A DNA stretch of 64,000 bases from Actinomycetaceae bacterium (lineage in GTDB: Bacteria > Actinomycetota > Actinomycetes > Actinomycetales > Actinomycetaceae). The notes under the pieces were generated by a model. The model ran no database searches. It saw only the letters and a program-made list of their open reading frames with translations, and was not told the origin of the DNA. A program made the translations under genes and the position numbers. Positions 39,546-48,707 of this stretch are shown one piece after another (within the stretch, counting starts at the first letter, position 1; each line of letters opens with the position of its first letter). The stretch is from the NCBI GenBank assembly GCA_030524055.1, contig JAUNHH010000001.1, positions 1 to 64,000 on the forward strand, in the 5' to 3' direction.

Positions 39546-39690
39546 GTCGTGGTCCTTTCTTGCCGGCGCCCGCCATATGACGCCGGATCGGGGTCCGCAG
39601 TTGCGGGAAAAGGGATCGGGGACTCAAATGAGTCACCCTGACGTGAGGGCGGGAAAATCCGTGGCGCCGGATTACCCCACCCCGAAACGC

Positions 39691-40098
39691 TCAGACGCGG
39701 CGACGCTTGGGGGGCCGGGCGCCATTGTGGGCCTGAGGAGTCACATCTTGGATGGAACCCACTTCGAGGCCAGCAGCCTGGAGGGAACGGATCGCGGTCT
39801 CACGACCGGAGCCGGGGCCCTTGACGAAAACGTCAACCTTCTTCATGCCGTGCTCTTGGGCGCGACGTGCTGCTGCTTCAGCGGCCAGCTGGGCAGCGAA
39901 GGGGGTGGACTTACGGGAGCCCTTAAAGCCAACCTGACCGGAGGATGCCCATGCAATGACAGCGCCAGTCGGGTCAGTAATAGAGACGATGGTGTTATTG
40001 AACGTCGATTTAATGTAGGCGTGGCCATGGGTGACGTTCTTTGAGATCTTCCGGCGAGGCTTACGTCCTGCACCGGTACGGGTGGTTTTTCCAGCCAT
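39691..40098 (-). CDS. rpsK: 30S ribosomal protein S11
   Basis: 135 residues, starting ATG at 40098 ([31 protein letters not shown]). Conserved blocks [32 protein letters not shown] and the end [16 protein letters not shown] are all present. It is part of the 30S platform. An exact 12-mer copy (40143-40154) lies in the short rpsM-rpsK gap. Confidence 0.98.
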   Translation of the reverse strand: MAGKTTRTGAGRKPRRKISKNVTHGHAYIKSTFNNTIVSITDPTGAVIAWASSGQVGFKGSRKSTPFAAQLAAEAAARRAQEHGMKKVDVFVKGPGSGRETAIRSLQAAGLEVGSIQDVTPQAHNGARPPKRRRV

Positions 40099-40163
40099 GT
40101 GTGTCAGTTCCTTTGAAGTCGTGTAGGGATGTCCCGCCATATACGAGGGCGGGGCGTGGCCTA

Positions 40164-40538
40164 TTACTTGGCCTTCTTCTTACCTGCAACGGTGCGCTTG
40201 GGACCCTTACGGGTACGAGCGTTGGTCTTGGTGCGCTGACCGTGGACCGGCAGGCCACGACGGTGACGGATACCCTGGTAGGAACCGATTTCGATCTTGC
40301 GGCGAATATCTGCTTGGACTTCGCGGCGCAGATCGCCTTCGACCTTGTAGTTATTCTCAATGTAGTCACGAAGCTTGACGAGGTCTTCCTCAGTGGCGTC
40401 CTTGACGCGCAGGTCGGGGCTGACGCCGGTAGCTTCGAGAGTTTCCTTGGCGCGGGTACGCCCAACGCCATAGATGTAGGTAAGCGCGATCTCCATCCGC
40501 TTTTCGCGGGGTAGGTCAACGCCGGCAATACGTGCCAT
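40164..40538 (-). CDS. rpsM: 30S ribosomal protein S13
   Basis: 124 residues from ATG at 40538 ([26 protein letters not shown]), with [20 protein letters not shown] and the [21 protein letters not shown] tail that reaches the P site. It is followed by rpsK and preceded by rpmJ across 143 bp. Confidence 0.98.
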   Translation of the reverse strand: MARIAGVDLPREKRMEIALTYIYGVGRTRAKETLEATGVSPDLRVKDATEEDLVKLRDYIENNYKVEGDLRREVQADIRRKIEIGSYQGIRHRRGLPVHGQRTKTNARTRKGPKRTVAGKKKAK

Positions 40539-40681
40539 ATTGGTGCTCCAGTTGTTCATCGGAGGTCGTCACCGTTGCCTCCGGGTGAGCCACCCGGCCC
40601 CGGCCTCCGAACCGGGGGTCGCCATATGGCGTATGCAACGGAGCTAGTGGGCTCATCGCCCTAGGACAGCAGGTCGAGATT

Positions 40682-40795
40682 TCAGCCCTGACGCTGCTTG
40701 TGCCGTGGGTTGTCACAGATCACCATGACAGTGGCGTGGCGACGGATCACCTTGCACTTGTCACAGATCTTCTTGACACTCGGCTTGACCTTCAT
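40682..40795 (-). CDS. rpmJ: 50S ribosomal protein L36
   Basis: 37 residues: [18 protein letters not shown] at the start and [13 protein letters not shown] at the end. Cys11, Cys14 and Cys27 with His32 form the zinc-ribbon type (C+) L36. It lies between infA and rpsM, its usual place. Start ATG at 40795. Confidence 0.97.
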   Translation of the reverse strand: MKVKPSVKKICDKCKVIRRHATVMVICDNPRHKQRQG

Positions 40796-40830
40796 GGTTC
40801 ATTCCTCCACCGCCGAAAAGGCGGACAGTG

Positions 40831-41052
40831 TCACTTGTAGCGGTAGACAATACGACCTCGTGAGAGGTCATAGGGGCTCAACTCGACGACGACCCGGTCC
40901 TCAGGGAGGATACGGATATAGTGTTGCCGCATCTTGCCAGCGATATGGCCAAGAACAATATGACCATTGCTTAACTCCACACGGAACATTGCATTTGGCA
41001 AGGCCTCAATGACCGTGCCTTCAACCTCAATGACGCCGTCTTTCTTCGCCAT
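40831..41052 (-). CDS. infA: Translation initiation factor IF-1
   Basis: 73 residues from ATG at 41052: [72 protein letters not shown] is a complete S1-fold IF-1 (only the family-typical blocks matter here). It blocks the A site during initiation. It heads the infA-rpmJ-rpsM-rpsK-rpoA-rplQ run; the upstream 190 bp holds an inverted 12-mer pair and presumably the promoter. Confidence 0.97.
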   Translation of the reverse strand: MAKKDGVIEVEGTVIEALPNAMFRVELSNGHIVLGHIAGKMRQHYIRILPEDRVVVELSPYDLSRGRIVYRYK

Positions 41053-41205
41053 GTCCCTCCGTCTATCTCCTACATTTGCGGGTGGCTCAACTCCATATGT
41101 GGAATTGAGAGGCGAATCCGCAGACACGCCCAAGGGTCAACTCTACGTGATAATGCACCCAATGTGGTAGTTAGACGGGCTGTCACTTCCCTCACGATTA
41201 ATGCG

Positions 41206-41234
41206 CCCCGCCCTCGTCATTCACGAGGACGGGA
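41206..41234. terminator. Inverted 12-mer pair after the exopolysaccharide-type cluster
   Basis: CCCCGCCCTCGT (41206-41217, exact) and ACGAGGACGGGA (41223-41234, two mismatches) form a hairpin with a short loop, 10 bp after the stop of the DUF2334 gene and before the infA promoter region. Confidence 0.75.
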
Positions 41235-41244
41235 ATGCGAATGA

Positions 41245-43158
41245 CTACCGAAGTTTTTCTGCGGGAACGAAGGTATAGCCAAGCGCGCGAATCCCGACAA
41301 CGGTTTTCTCTAGTTCCTCCACAGGGAAAAATGGGTGATAGAAGAAACTTGCCGTTGCATGCGTCACTACAGTATTTTTCCGCGCTGACTCAATAATGCC
41401 TTCGACCGTTCGCGCCGAATGCTGGTGATGCACCTCTGGCACATAATTCCCTAGATTCTCTGGCAGAACCCGCCCACCATAAAGGTCACTCACCCCATAG
41501 GGGAAGAATTGCCCGTAATAGTCGGTTTTCTCCCCGGGCTGCCCAGAAAGTAAGCCCGAATGGAAAAGGACCCTTTCATAGCGCACCGGATACTCCTGCG
41601 TAATCCCTAGATAGGCATTGCGGGTGGCCGAATAGTGAGGCGTTTCAAAAATAGTGGGCTCTGGCAGGCCAACCTGACGGAAAATCTCTCGCCCTTCACG
41701 CACGCGCGCGGCTGCCGCCTCAGGAGAGTCATCGGGAAGGCTTCCCCCAATATGCACCCAGGAACTTTGGGCACATTCTGTCGGCGGGGCAATACTGGAT
41801 CCTGAATCCGCGCACCAGGAACGAATAAACTCGAAATCATCTGAGGTCACCGCAGAGTAGGGATTATCTTGGGTATCCCATTGGTGGGTTGTCCCATGTT
41901 GAACTAAGGTGCCGCCATCAGCCACAGCATCTTTTAATGCGGCCACTAAAGGCGCATTATCTGCCAGCGTCCACCTCTCCCCTACTCCATTGTTATAGAT
42001 ACCCTGCGGATCGGTATAGACAGGGATGACCGCTAATTGGAAGGGAACACCCAAGGATTGCAAGGTATCGACAATCGCTTGGATTTGTGCACCATCAACG
42101 CCAGGAGAAATATCTTCAATGCGCACTGCGGCTTGTTTTATTGGGGTGGCATCAGGCCAGACAGTATTGAGGACAATATCGGCAGCGGCAATATAGCGAT
42201 CCTGTTCTTCCAGGTAAGACAGGGGGATTTCGCCAATATAGGTGAGATTGCCGCTTTTGATTGCCCAGGGGAATGTGGTGCCTGAACTTTGCGCAATCGG
42301 AGCGCATTCGGTGGGCGTGCCATCCGATTGGGAACATTCAGCCTGACCAAGAATGGTGACCTTTTTGGGCTGAAGAATATTCGGCGCGACAATGCCTCCA
42401 CGATTTTCGCTATGGCGGGTCAGCTTTTGCCCGCCATAATGCACGGCTGTCACCTGATCAGCGACATTAATATAGGAGGTTGCTGCATCCCAGGCGTAAC
42501 GGGAGGTAAAAAGAGCCCGATTTTCTGTGGTCGCACTGAGCTGCCAAATATTAAATCCGGACCATAAAACGGGAATATCACCGGTGAGCACATCGTGAAT
42601 AAAGGCCTGCGGGAGGGGCTCATTGTAGGTTGAGCCACTGTAGATCACCGCAGTAAAAGAACCCGCTAAACCGGGGGTGTAGTGGGCAACTGGCAGTGTG
42701 GTCACTTCACCCGAATGCGAGGCAAGTGCCCCCATTGCCATCGCATAGTATTCGCCAAATTTCCCGTAGGGCCCAGTTGTGTCATAGAGAACCAGGGTGC
42801 GGGCCGGCCCAGCATTGGTGGAAGAAAAGGTCACCGCCTGTGGGGGCAGTGGCGTGCGCGCAGGGGGCAGATCCCGTACCACCGGGGTCACAGCCGAGGG
42901 CGGGGCGTCAATATCCACAGCTGCCGCATTTTCTAGGGGCAGTTTTTCCTCTTCGGCAATGGCGGGCGCAGGTGGTGCTTCCATTGAGGAGGCACCAAGA
43001 TCTGCGAGCGATTGGGCGCCTGAGAGCGGACTTTCCGCACCCCCTGGCGGATTATCGGTCGGAGTTGCATGAGCCTGGCCGGTAACGACGAAGCCAAGAG
43101 CAAGTCCAAAAACCGCCATATAGGTGACGAGGGCACGGAAAGTACTGCGATCAGACAC
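41245..43158 (-). CDS. Exported DUF2334 polysaccharide deacetylase-like protein
   Basis: 637 residues. A signal peptide (about 1-32, ending QAHA) is followed by a Pro/Ala-rich spacer, a middle domain (about 115-330) and a C-terminal DUF2334 domain (about 340-630). Its deacetylase-type blocks are VRIEDISPGVDGAQI with the metal-binding Asp, LVQHGTTHQWD with the His pair and IFETPHYSATRNAYLGI. The fold is related to carbohydrate esterase family 4. GTG start at 43158 with AGGAGG 5 bases upstream. It follows a processive GT2 gene by 15 bp, so it probably modifies the polymer exported by that enzyme, as PgaB/IcaB do; that role is inferred from context. Confidence 0.85.
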   Translation of the reverse strand: MSDRSTFRALVTYMAVFGLALGFVVTGQAHATPTDNPPGGAESPLSGAQSLADLGASSMEAPPAPAIAEEEKLPLENAAAVDIDAPPSAVTPVVRDLPPARTPLPPQAVTFSSTNAGPARTLVLYDTTGPYGKFGEYYAMAMGALASHSGEVTTLPVAHYTPGLAGSFTAVIYSGSTYNEPLPQAFIHDVLTGDIPVLWSGFNIWQLSATTENRALFTSRYAWDAATSYINVADQVTAVHYGGQKLTRHSENRGGIVAPNILQPKKVTILGQAECSQSDGTPTECAPIAQSSGTTFPWAIKSGNLTYIGEIPLSYLEEQDRYIAAADIVLNTVWPDATPIKQAAVRIEDISPGVDGAQIQAIVDTLQSLGVPFQLAVIPVYTDPQGIYNNGVGERWTLADNAPLVAALKDAVADGGTLVQHGTTHQWDTQDNPYSAVTSDDFEFIRSWCADSGSSIAPPTECAQSSWVHIGGSLPDDSPEAAAARVREGREIFRQVGLPEPTIFETPHYSATRNAYLGITQEYPVRYERVLFHSGLLSGQPGEKTDYYGQFFPYGVSDLYGGRVLPENLGNYVPEVHHQHSARTVEGIIESARKNTVVTHATASFFYHPFFPVEELEKTVVGIRALGYTFVPAEKLR

Positions 43159-43173
43159 ACCAACCTCCTTTGG

Positions 43174-44523
43174 TCAGGATGCCGCAAGACTCCCAGGAGC
43201 GAGATTCCCTGCGGGTTTTCCTGAATCTAAGGCAGACAGGGGTGCAGATGCAACACCGTCCGGAGGATCAGCTTCGCGGGCAGTTTTCGCCCAGCCGCGC
43301 TGCGCAGTTAATTGCCTGACCAGGGCACGCCAGCCACTAACATAAGACAACATTCCGTAAAGAATAAAGATATGAGACCAACCAATACAGCTGAGGAGTT
43401 TCGCACCCGATTCACGTTCAATACGCCAATAGACGAGCGCGAAAATCAGTCCCGGGCCAAAAGCAAGAAGATAGGCGCCGAAAACCCAGCCAAAAGGCTG
43501 ACCGCCTACAGTGAGCTGTTGGTGAAGCACCCATAGAAGGCATAGGGCAAAAGAAATAGTCAACAACGAGGCGGCTAGTAGTAAATATGGCGTAATAATT
43601 TGGTAGAGACTGTCAGCCCGCGCCCGCCCCTTTTGATGGCGAATCACATGCCAAATCATCCCGCTGGCCTGCAGATTTCCTTGGAACCAGCGCGTCCGCT
43701 GACGCAAATAGCGACGCAACGAAGTCACACCTTCCTGATGCACACAGGCAAAAGGAGAATACTCGTTAGTCCAGCGCGTGCCATTCAGACGAATCCCAAG
43801 ATCAAAATCTTCGGTCAGGGAATGTGACCAGGGCGCTTCACCTAAAGCATTCAGGGCACTCAGACGCACAAATTGGCCATTTCCACCAAGGCCAACACTG
43901 CCTAGGTGGCGCCGACCGCGTTGGAAGACCTCAGTAAAGACCACGAATTCCATATCCTGCATTCGGGCCAAAAGGGACTTCCGGCGGTTTTCAATACGCA
44001 CACCAATTTGCAGTGCGCCCACCTTAGGGTCAGCAAAAATCTGGCGGGCCTCATTAAAAGCCCAAGGATCCACATGCCCATCAGCATCAACGACGCCAAT
44101 AACGACATTATCTGCAGGAAGATAGCCATACACTCGGCGCACCATTGCCAGGGCGGCATTCAATGCCTCCCCTTTTCCTTTGCGCGCATTGGGCAAAGTC
44201 CTGCGCAAAAGGTGCACTCGTGGGTGGCCAATTTTTTCTACGAGGTCGGCTGTCCCATCATCACTGCCATCATCAATGACCAGAATATGCAGTCGCGATG
44301 TATCGGAATGAAGAAGGCGATTCACCGAATCAATAATGACGCTTGCTTCGTTTAGGCACGGCATAAGGATGACCATTTCAGGGCCATTAGAGGCCAGCCC
44401 CGCCCTCGTCCGTGCCCCTGGGGAACGTCGTGAGGCTACGAGGAGGAGGATCGCATAAACGATCCCCACAATGATCATTGCAATGGCGCCGACATTTCCA
44501 AGAATCTCGACGACACCGCTCAT
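43174..44523 (-). CDS. Processive family 2 glycosyltransferase, membrane
   Basis: 449 residues. One N-terminal TM is followed by a cytosolic GT-A domain (about 50-300) and three or four C-terminal TMs. The processive signatures are VIDDGSDDGT, the DxD VVDADGHVD, the acceptor-site LTEDFDLGIRL (TED) and QRTRWFQGNLQA (QxxRW), as in PgaC, IcaA and cellulose/hyaluronan synthases. It likely polymerises and extrudes a polysaccharide. Its ATG overlaps the stop of the small membrane gene (ATGA), and the DUF2334 gene follows. One exact 12-mer copy is read as TRAGL (near 44398). The sugar is unknown. Confidence 0.9.
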   Translation of the reverse strand: MSGVVEILGNVGAIAMIIVGIVYAILLLVASRRSPGARTRAGLASNGPEMVILMPCLNEASVIIDSVNRLLHSDTSRLHILVIDDGSDDGTADLVEKIGHPRVHLLRRTLPNARKGKGEALNAALAMVRRVYGYLPADNVVIGVVDADGHVDPWAFNEARQIFADPKVGALQIGVRIENRRKSLLARMQDMEFVVFTEVFQRGRRHLGSVGLGGNGQFVRLSALNALGEAPWSHSLTEDFDLGIRLNGTRWTNEYSPFACVHQEGVTSLRRYLRQRTRWFQGNLQASGMIWHVIRHQKGRARADSLYQIITPYLLLAASLLTISFALCLLWVLHQQLTVGGQPFGWVFGAYLLAFGPGLIFALVYWRIERESGAKLLSCIGWSHIFILYGMLSYVSGWRALVRQLTAQRGWAKTAREADPPDGVASAPLSALDSGKPAGNLAPGSLAAS

Positions 44524-44771
44524 GCGGCGACCTCACCTACAGAAGTGAGGTCATCAGATATGTCATTGCGGGCCTTTTCCTCGCTGGTGCGCTTAGACGG
44601 CAGAACCGCCCCAACCACATTAGCCGCAAGGAAAAAGATCGCCACGGTCAGGAAAAAAAGACCAGAAACCTGGAGGAGAATTTTAGCGAGCAGCAATGGC
44701 CCATCAGAAGCGGGAATAAGCAACCCAAGACCACCAAACCCGACGCCGGGCAGGAAGGGAGAATAATGCAC
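44520..44771 (-). CDS. Small two-TM membrane protein of the polysaccharide cluster
   Basis: 83 residues. It has a short N-terminal hydrophobic segment (VGFGGLGLLIPA), a strong TM (LLAKILLQVSGLFFLTVAIFFLAANVVGAVL) and a charged cytosolic tail. GTG start at 44771 with GGAGG 5 bases upstream; it overlaps the GT2 start by 4 bases. I recognise no family, but size and position resemble the accessory subunits PgaD/IcaD that pair with PgaC/IcaA. That likeness is positional, not by sequence. Confidence 0.75.
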   Translation of the reverse strand: MHYSPFLPGVGFGGLGLLIPASDGPLLLAKILLQVSGLFFLTVAIFFLAANVVGAVLPSKRTSEEKARNDISDDLTSVGEVAA

Positions 44772-44957
44772 GGGAACCTCCGAGAGGGTACTTCACACTG
44801 AATGGGAATACGGCGACGCGGGAACCTCGCCTTTCATACAGTCTTACCCTTAATAGTCCTCAACAAGTCGCCAAAGCAAGCGAGGTGAGACACGTTCCTG
44901 AACAATCAGAGACTTGATCTGCATCTTTGCAGATCAGCCACAAGTATGATGTGCGTC

Positions 44958-45854
44958 TCAATCGAGGTCGATAATTGGGACGGAGCCCACATGCGACCCG
45001 AAAAGCCCTCGCCCACCGTCACGATGCGTCAGAACATTGACCCCACCTTCAAGAAGAGCAATTGTATGTTCCCATTGGGCGGCATCCGAACCATCTACCG
45101 TGCGAACAGTCCATTCATCAGCATCAACAGTGGTCTCTGGCGAACCAGTAGTGAGCATGGGTTCAATAGCAAGCACCATTCCGGGGCGGAGTTTATCAGT
45201 TCTTCCTATAACTGGATAGTTATACACTTCAGGGGCCTGATGCATTCGGGTGCCTATGCCGTGACCTGTATATTCTTCGACTATCCCGGCACTCCAACCG
45301 TGCCCGCCGCGGGCATGCTCGTCAACGATCCCCTCCACGGCAATGCCGATGGCTTTCACGCGTTTACCTGACGCAGCCGCTTCAAGGGCGGCTTTCATTG
45401 CATTAAAAGTCAATTCGTCAAGGTCGCGGCGGCGCCGCAGAAGCGTTGAGCCGATTGCTTGTTCGGCGGCACTGGGCGAGGAGGCGTGGCGATCATCGCC
45501 AATAATCATGGTGAAAGCCGCATCCCCGTGCCATTGTTTACCGTCAGCCTCGACATAGGCGCCGCAGTCAAAGGAGACAATATCGCCAGCCTTTAGACGG
45601 CGCTTGCCAGGAATCCCGTGGACGACTTCATCATTGACAGAGATGCACACGGTCGCTGGGAAGCCGTGGTAGCCCAGGAAGTTCGACTTTGCTCCAGCGC
45701 GTGCAATCACCTCACGCACCACGTCATCACATTGGCCGGTGGTGACTCCGGGGGCAGCAAAGTCACGCAGAGCCTGGTGAATATCGGCCACCACCAGTCC
45801 CGCTCGGCGCATATGGCGGATCTGATCGAGGGTCTTATATTCAATGCGTGCCAC
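44958..45854 (-). CDS. map: Type I methionine aminopeptidase
   Basis: 298 residues. The pita-bread fold has the metal ligands in VSFDCGAYVEADGKQWHGDAAFT (two Asp), GHGIGTRMHQAPEVYNY (His), VLAIEPMLTTG (Glu) and DGSDAAQWEHTIALLEG (Glu). It removes N-terminal Met from new proteins. GTG start at 45854 with AAGGAG upstream. It follows adk across a hairpin, and the exopolysaccharide-type genes follow it where infA usually does. Confidence 0.97.
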   Translation of the reverse strand: MARIEYKTLDQIRHMRRAGLVVADIHQALRDFAAPGVTTGQCDDVVREVIARAGAKSNFLGYHGFPATVCISVNDEVVHGIPGKRRLKAGDIVSFDCGAYVEADGKQWHGDAAFTMIIGDDRHASSPSAAEQAIGSTLLRRRRDLDELTFNAMKAALEAAASGKRVKAIGIAVEGIVDEHARGGHGWSAGIVEEYTGHGIGTRMHQAPEVYNYPVIGRTDKLRPGMVLAIEPMLTTGSPETTVDADEWTVRTVDGSDAAQWEHTIALLEGGVNVLTHRDGGRGLFGSHVGSVPIIDLD

Positions 45855-45919
45855 GAGGGCTCCTTCTAGGTCAGGGTGGGCGGGTCAGTCAGGGGGCGCG
45901 GCGGGTGGGCCGGGTATAA

Positions 45920-45959
45920 ACGAGGGCGGGGTCCGCGACTCACGCAGCCCCGCCCTCGT
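45920..45959. terminator. Hairpin of two exact inverted 12-mers between adk and map
   Basis: ACGAGGGCGGGG (45920-45931) and CCCCGCCCTCGT (45948-45959) pair perfectly around a 16-base loop, 10 bp after the adk stop. It would end or weaken transcription from secY-adk into map. Confidence 0.8.
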
Positions 45960-45968
45960 CAAAGACAC

Positions 45969-46559
45969 TCACATCGCAGTTTTTGACGCCACAATACGAT
46001 CGAGAACGTCAGCAATCCTGGCGAAAACTTCATCGGGAGTACCCGACCCATCGACGCTTTCGAGCAGATCCTGATCCGCGTAATAGGTGGCAATAGGTTC
46101 GGTACGTTCCTCATAGACCTCAAGGCGGTGGCGGAACACTGGCTCAGTGTCATCACTGCGATGCTCTTGCTCAGCACGCAGGAGCATCCGCCGGACCAAC
46201 TCATCCTGCTCGACCTCAATATTGAGGACCAGATCCAACGTCACACCGGTATCGGCAAGCAGATCGCGCAGGACATGAGCCTGGTCAAGGGTACGCGGAT
46301 AGCCATCAAGGAGAAATCCTTTAGCAGTATCAGGCGCCGACAAACGGGCCTTCACCATTGGATTTGTCACCGAATCGGGAACAAACTCTCCGCGATCCAT
46401 AAACTCTTGGGCGCGCTTTCCCAGCTCTGTACCCCGGGCCATATTCGACCGGAAAATCTCGCCAGTGGAAATAGCGGGAATACCAAGACGTTCACTAATG
46501 CGTTGGGCTTGTGTGCCCTTTCCGGCCCCAGGAGGACCGAGCAAGATAATGGAAATCAA
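45969..46559 (-). CDS. adk: Adenylate kinase
   Basis: 196 residues of the short (no zinc lid) form. The P-loop is LLGPPGAGKGTQAQRISERLG, the NMP site includes STGEIFRSNMARGTELG, and FLLDGYPRTLDQAHVL precedes the short lid near residue 125. It balances AMP, ADP and ATP. Start is TTG at 46559, overlapping the secY stop (TTGA), with AGGGG upstream. Confidence 0.96.
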   Translation of the reverse strand: MISIILLGPPGAGKGTQAQRISERLGIPAISTGEIFRSNMARGTELGKRAQEFMDRGEFVPDSVTNPMVKARLSAPDTAKGFLLDGYPRTLDQAHVLRDLLADTGVTLDLVLNIEVEQDELVRRMLLRAEQEHRSDDTEPVFRHRLEVYEERTEPIATYYADQDLLESVDGSGTPDEVFARIADVLDRIVASKTAM

Positions 46560-47848
46560 CGAAGGAACCCCTCATAGTGATGCTGCTGCAGTTGGGTGTT
46601 GATTTCCTTGACTGTTTGGAGGCCAACACCGACAACAATCAGCAGTGTAGTACCGCCAAATGGTAACTGTCCGGGAGCAAGGGCCAAGGGAATAAAGACC
46701 AGCGAAGGCAGCAGAGCAATAATGACCAGATAGATGGAGCCAGCAGTGGTCAGTCGGTTAATGACATGACGCAGATATTCAGCGGTGGGACGGCCAGCCC
46801 GGTAGCCGGGAATGAAACCACCATAGCGCTTCATATTGTCTGCAACTTCATCCGGGTTAAAGGTAATTGCCGTATAGAAGAACGCAAAGAAGAGGGTCAT
46901 GAGGCCGTAAGCCAGTAAATAGGGCCAGGCTGTTTGCGAGAAGTTCACCTGAATCCACTGCACCCAGCCGTCAGTGGGATTGCCAAATTGGGCAACTAAA
47001 AGAGGCAGAGCCAGGATTGAGGTGGCGAAAATGACGGGAATAACGCCAGCCATATTAATCTTCAGCGGAATATAGGTGGTGGTGCCACCATATTGACGCC
47101 GGCCCACCATACGCTTGGCGTATTGCACGGGAATACGGCGCTGAGCCTGCTCAATGTAGACCACAACAATGGTCACAGCCAGCAGCATGACAAGGATAAT
47201 TCCCACCGCGCCCCAGCGGCCAGACTGAGCAATAGCAATCAGTTGAGCAGGCATCGTGGCGGCAATAGAGGTGAAAATCAGCAGGGACATACCATTGCCA
47301 ATACCGCGTTCTGTAATAAGTTCACCCAGCCACATGACAACACCGGTTCCGGCGGTCATCACGATCAGCATGAGAATAAACCCAAAGACAGAATGGTCAC
47401 CAATCACCTGTTCCGTACAGCCGGGGAACATTTGGCCAGAACGGGCCAAAGAAATCATGGTGGAGGACTGCAATAGGCCCAAACCAATAGTGGTGTAACG
47501 GGTGTATTGCGTCAGTGTGGATTGCCCAGTTTGACCCTCTTTATGGAGATCATCGAAACGGGGAATAACCACACGAAGAAGCTGAATAATAATAGAGGCC
47601 GTAATATACGGCATAATGCCGAGGGCAAAAATCGATAATTGGAGGAGTGCCCCACCAGAAAAGAGATTAACGAGGTCCAGCAGGGATGCCTCATTCTGGT
47701 TTGCGAGACAGCGCTGAAGGGCCCCTGAATCAACACCGGGGGCAGGAACAGCGGCGCCAAAGCGGTAGGCCGCCATAATGAAGAGGGTGAAGAGCAACTT
47801 CCGACGAAGATCGGGGGTACGGAAGGCCTGTGCGAACGCACTGAGCAA
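46556..47848 (-). CDS. secY: Preprotein translocase subunit SecY
   Basis: 430 residues with ten TMs. Conserved parts include the N-terminus LSAFAQAFRTPDLRRKLLFTLFIMAAYRFGAAVPAPGVD, the plug/TM2 region NLFSGGALLQLSIFALGIMPYITASIIIQLL and the C5 loop IPGYRAGRPTAEYL. It forms the secretion channel. The start is TTG at 47848, supported by AGGAGG 5 bases upstream; an ATG between them is out of frame. It heads secY-adk behind a terminator that isolates it from rplO. Confidence 0.96.
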   Translation of the reverse strand: MLSAFAQAFRTPDLRRKLLFTLFIMAAYRFGAAVPAPGVDSGALQRCLANQNEASLLDLVNLFSGGALLQLSIFALGIMPYITASIIIQLLRVVIPRFDDLHKEGQTGQSTLTQYTRYTTIGLGLLQSSTMISLARSGQMFPGCTEQVIGDHSVFGFILMLIVMTAGTGVVMWLGELITERGIGNGMSLLIFTSIAATMPAQLIAIAQSGRWGAVGIILVMLLAVTIVVVYIEQAQRRIPVQYAKRMVGRRQYGGTTTYIPLKINMAGVIPVIFATSILALPLLVAQFGNPTDGWVQWIQVNFSQTAWPYLLAYGLMTLFFAFFYTAITFNPDEVADNMKRYGGFIPGYRAGRPTAEYLRHVINRLTTAGSIYLVIIALLPSLVFIPLALAPGQLPFGGTTLLIVVGVGLQTVKEINTQLQQHHYEGFLR

Positions 47849-48009
47849 GGCATCCTCCTGAAGTGGTGAGCGCCCATAATGGGCTGTGACGGCGACCGAC
47901 CTAGCCTACCGGAGAGTTCAAACATTTCCTGGGTATCCCCGGGGGATAATGCGGATTTGTCGAATAAGTAAGGCTGGGATTGGGGACGAGGGCGGGGTGC
48001 ACGGCGAAA

Positions 48010-48037
48010 GGGGGTGGTCCGGATCCGGACCACCCCC
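48010..48037 (-). terminator. Perfect palindrome terminator between rplO and secY
   Basis: A 28-bp perfect palindrome centred on GGATCC, with arms starting GGGGGTGGTCC, begins 9 bp after the rplO stop. On the minus strand it is followed by CTTTCG. It separates the ribosomal part of the spc operon from secY. The remaining gap to secY (47849-48009) holds an exact 12-mer (47986) and should contain a secY promoter. Confidence 0.85.
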
Positions 48038-48045
48038 CTCCACTG

Positions 48046-48522
48046 TCAGCGAGCCTGGATCGTTCCGCCAGCGGCGGTGATCTTTGCTTCAGCGGAGGCA
48101 GACCATGAGTCCACCTCAATCTCCAGTTTGACGCTGAGTTCGCCAGAACCAAGCACCTTGACTGGGTGACCATCGCGCACAGCATGCTTAGCAACGAGGT
48201 CTTCCACGGTCACGCGGCCGCCCTCGGGGAAAAGTTCCCCGAGTTTGCCAACGTTAACCACCTGGTATTCAACGCGGAAGGGATTCTTGAAGCCGCGCAG
48301 TTTCGGCAGGCGCATGTGGATCGGCATCTGGCCGCCCTCAAAGCCTACGGGAACCTGGTAGCGGGCCTTCGTGCCCTTGGTACCACGGCCGGCGGTCTTA
48401 CCCTTGGAGCCTTCACCGCGACCCACGCGGGTCTTGGTGGTTTTCGCACCGGGGGCAGGACGGAGGTGATGCAACTTAACGATGTTCACGCTCTCGGACG
48501 CGGATTTCTTGGAGTCCGCCAT
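48046..48522 (-). CDS. rplO: 50S ribosomal protein L15
   Basis: 158 residues. Present are the N-terminal [38 protein letters not shown] basic loop, the [22 protein letters not shown] block and a C-terminal domain ending GGTIQAR. A 13-residue lead ([12 protein letters not shown]) precedes the core. ATG at 48522 with GGAGGTC upstream. Confidence 0.97.
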   Translation of the reverse strand: MADSKKSASESVNIVKLHHLRPAPGAKTTKTRVGRGEGSKGKTAGRGTKGTKARYQVPVGFEGGQMPIHMRLPKLRGFKNPFRVEYQVVNVGKLGELFPEGGRVTVEDLVAKHAVRDGHPVKVLGSGELSVKLEIEVDSWSASAEAKITAAGGTIQAR

Positions 48523-48524
48523 GG

Positions 48525-48707
48525 TCAGTTGACCTCCTCAACCTTGACCAGGTGACGCACAGTGCGGATTGCACCGACAACAGCCGGAGTATCCTCACGC
48601 ACGACCGACTGGCCGATCTTGCGCAGCCCAAGGGTGCGCAGCGTGTCCTTCATATTCTGCTTAGTGCCGATCGTGGACTTGACCTGCGTAATCTTCAGGT
48701 TTGCCAT
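48525..48707 (-). CDS. rpmD: 50S ribosomal protein L30
   Basis: 60 residues ([38 protein letters not shown]...). ATG at 48707 overlaps the rpsE stop by one base (TGATG). It lies between rpsE and rplO as usual. Confidence 0.97.
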   Translation of the reverse strand: MANLKITQVKSTIGTKQNMKDTLRTLGLRKIGQSVVREDTPAVVGAIRTVRHLVKVEEVN

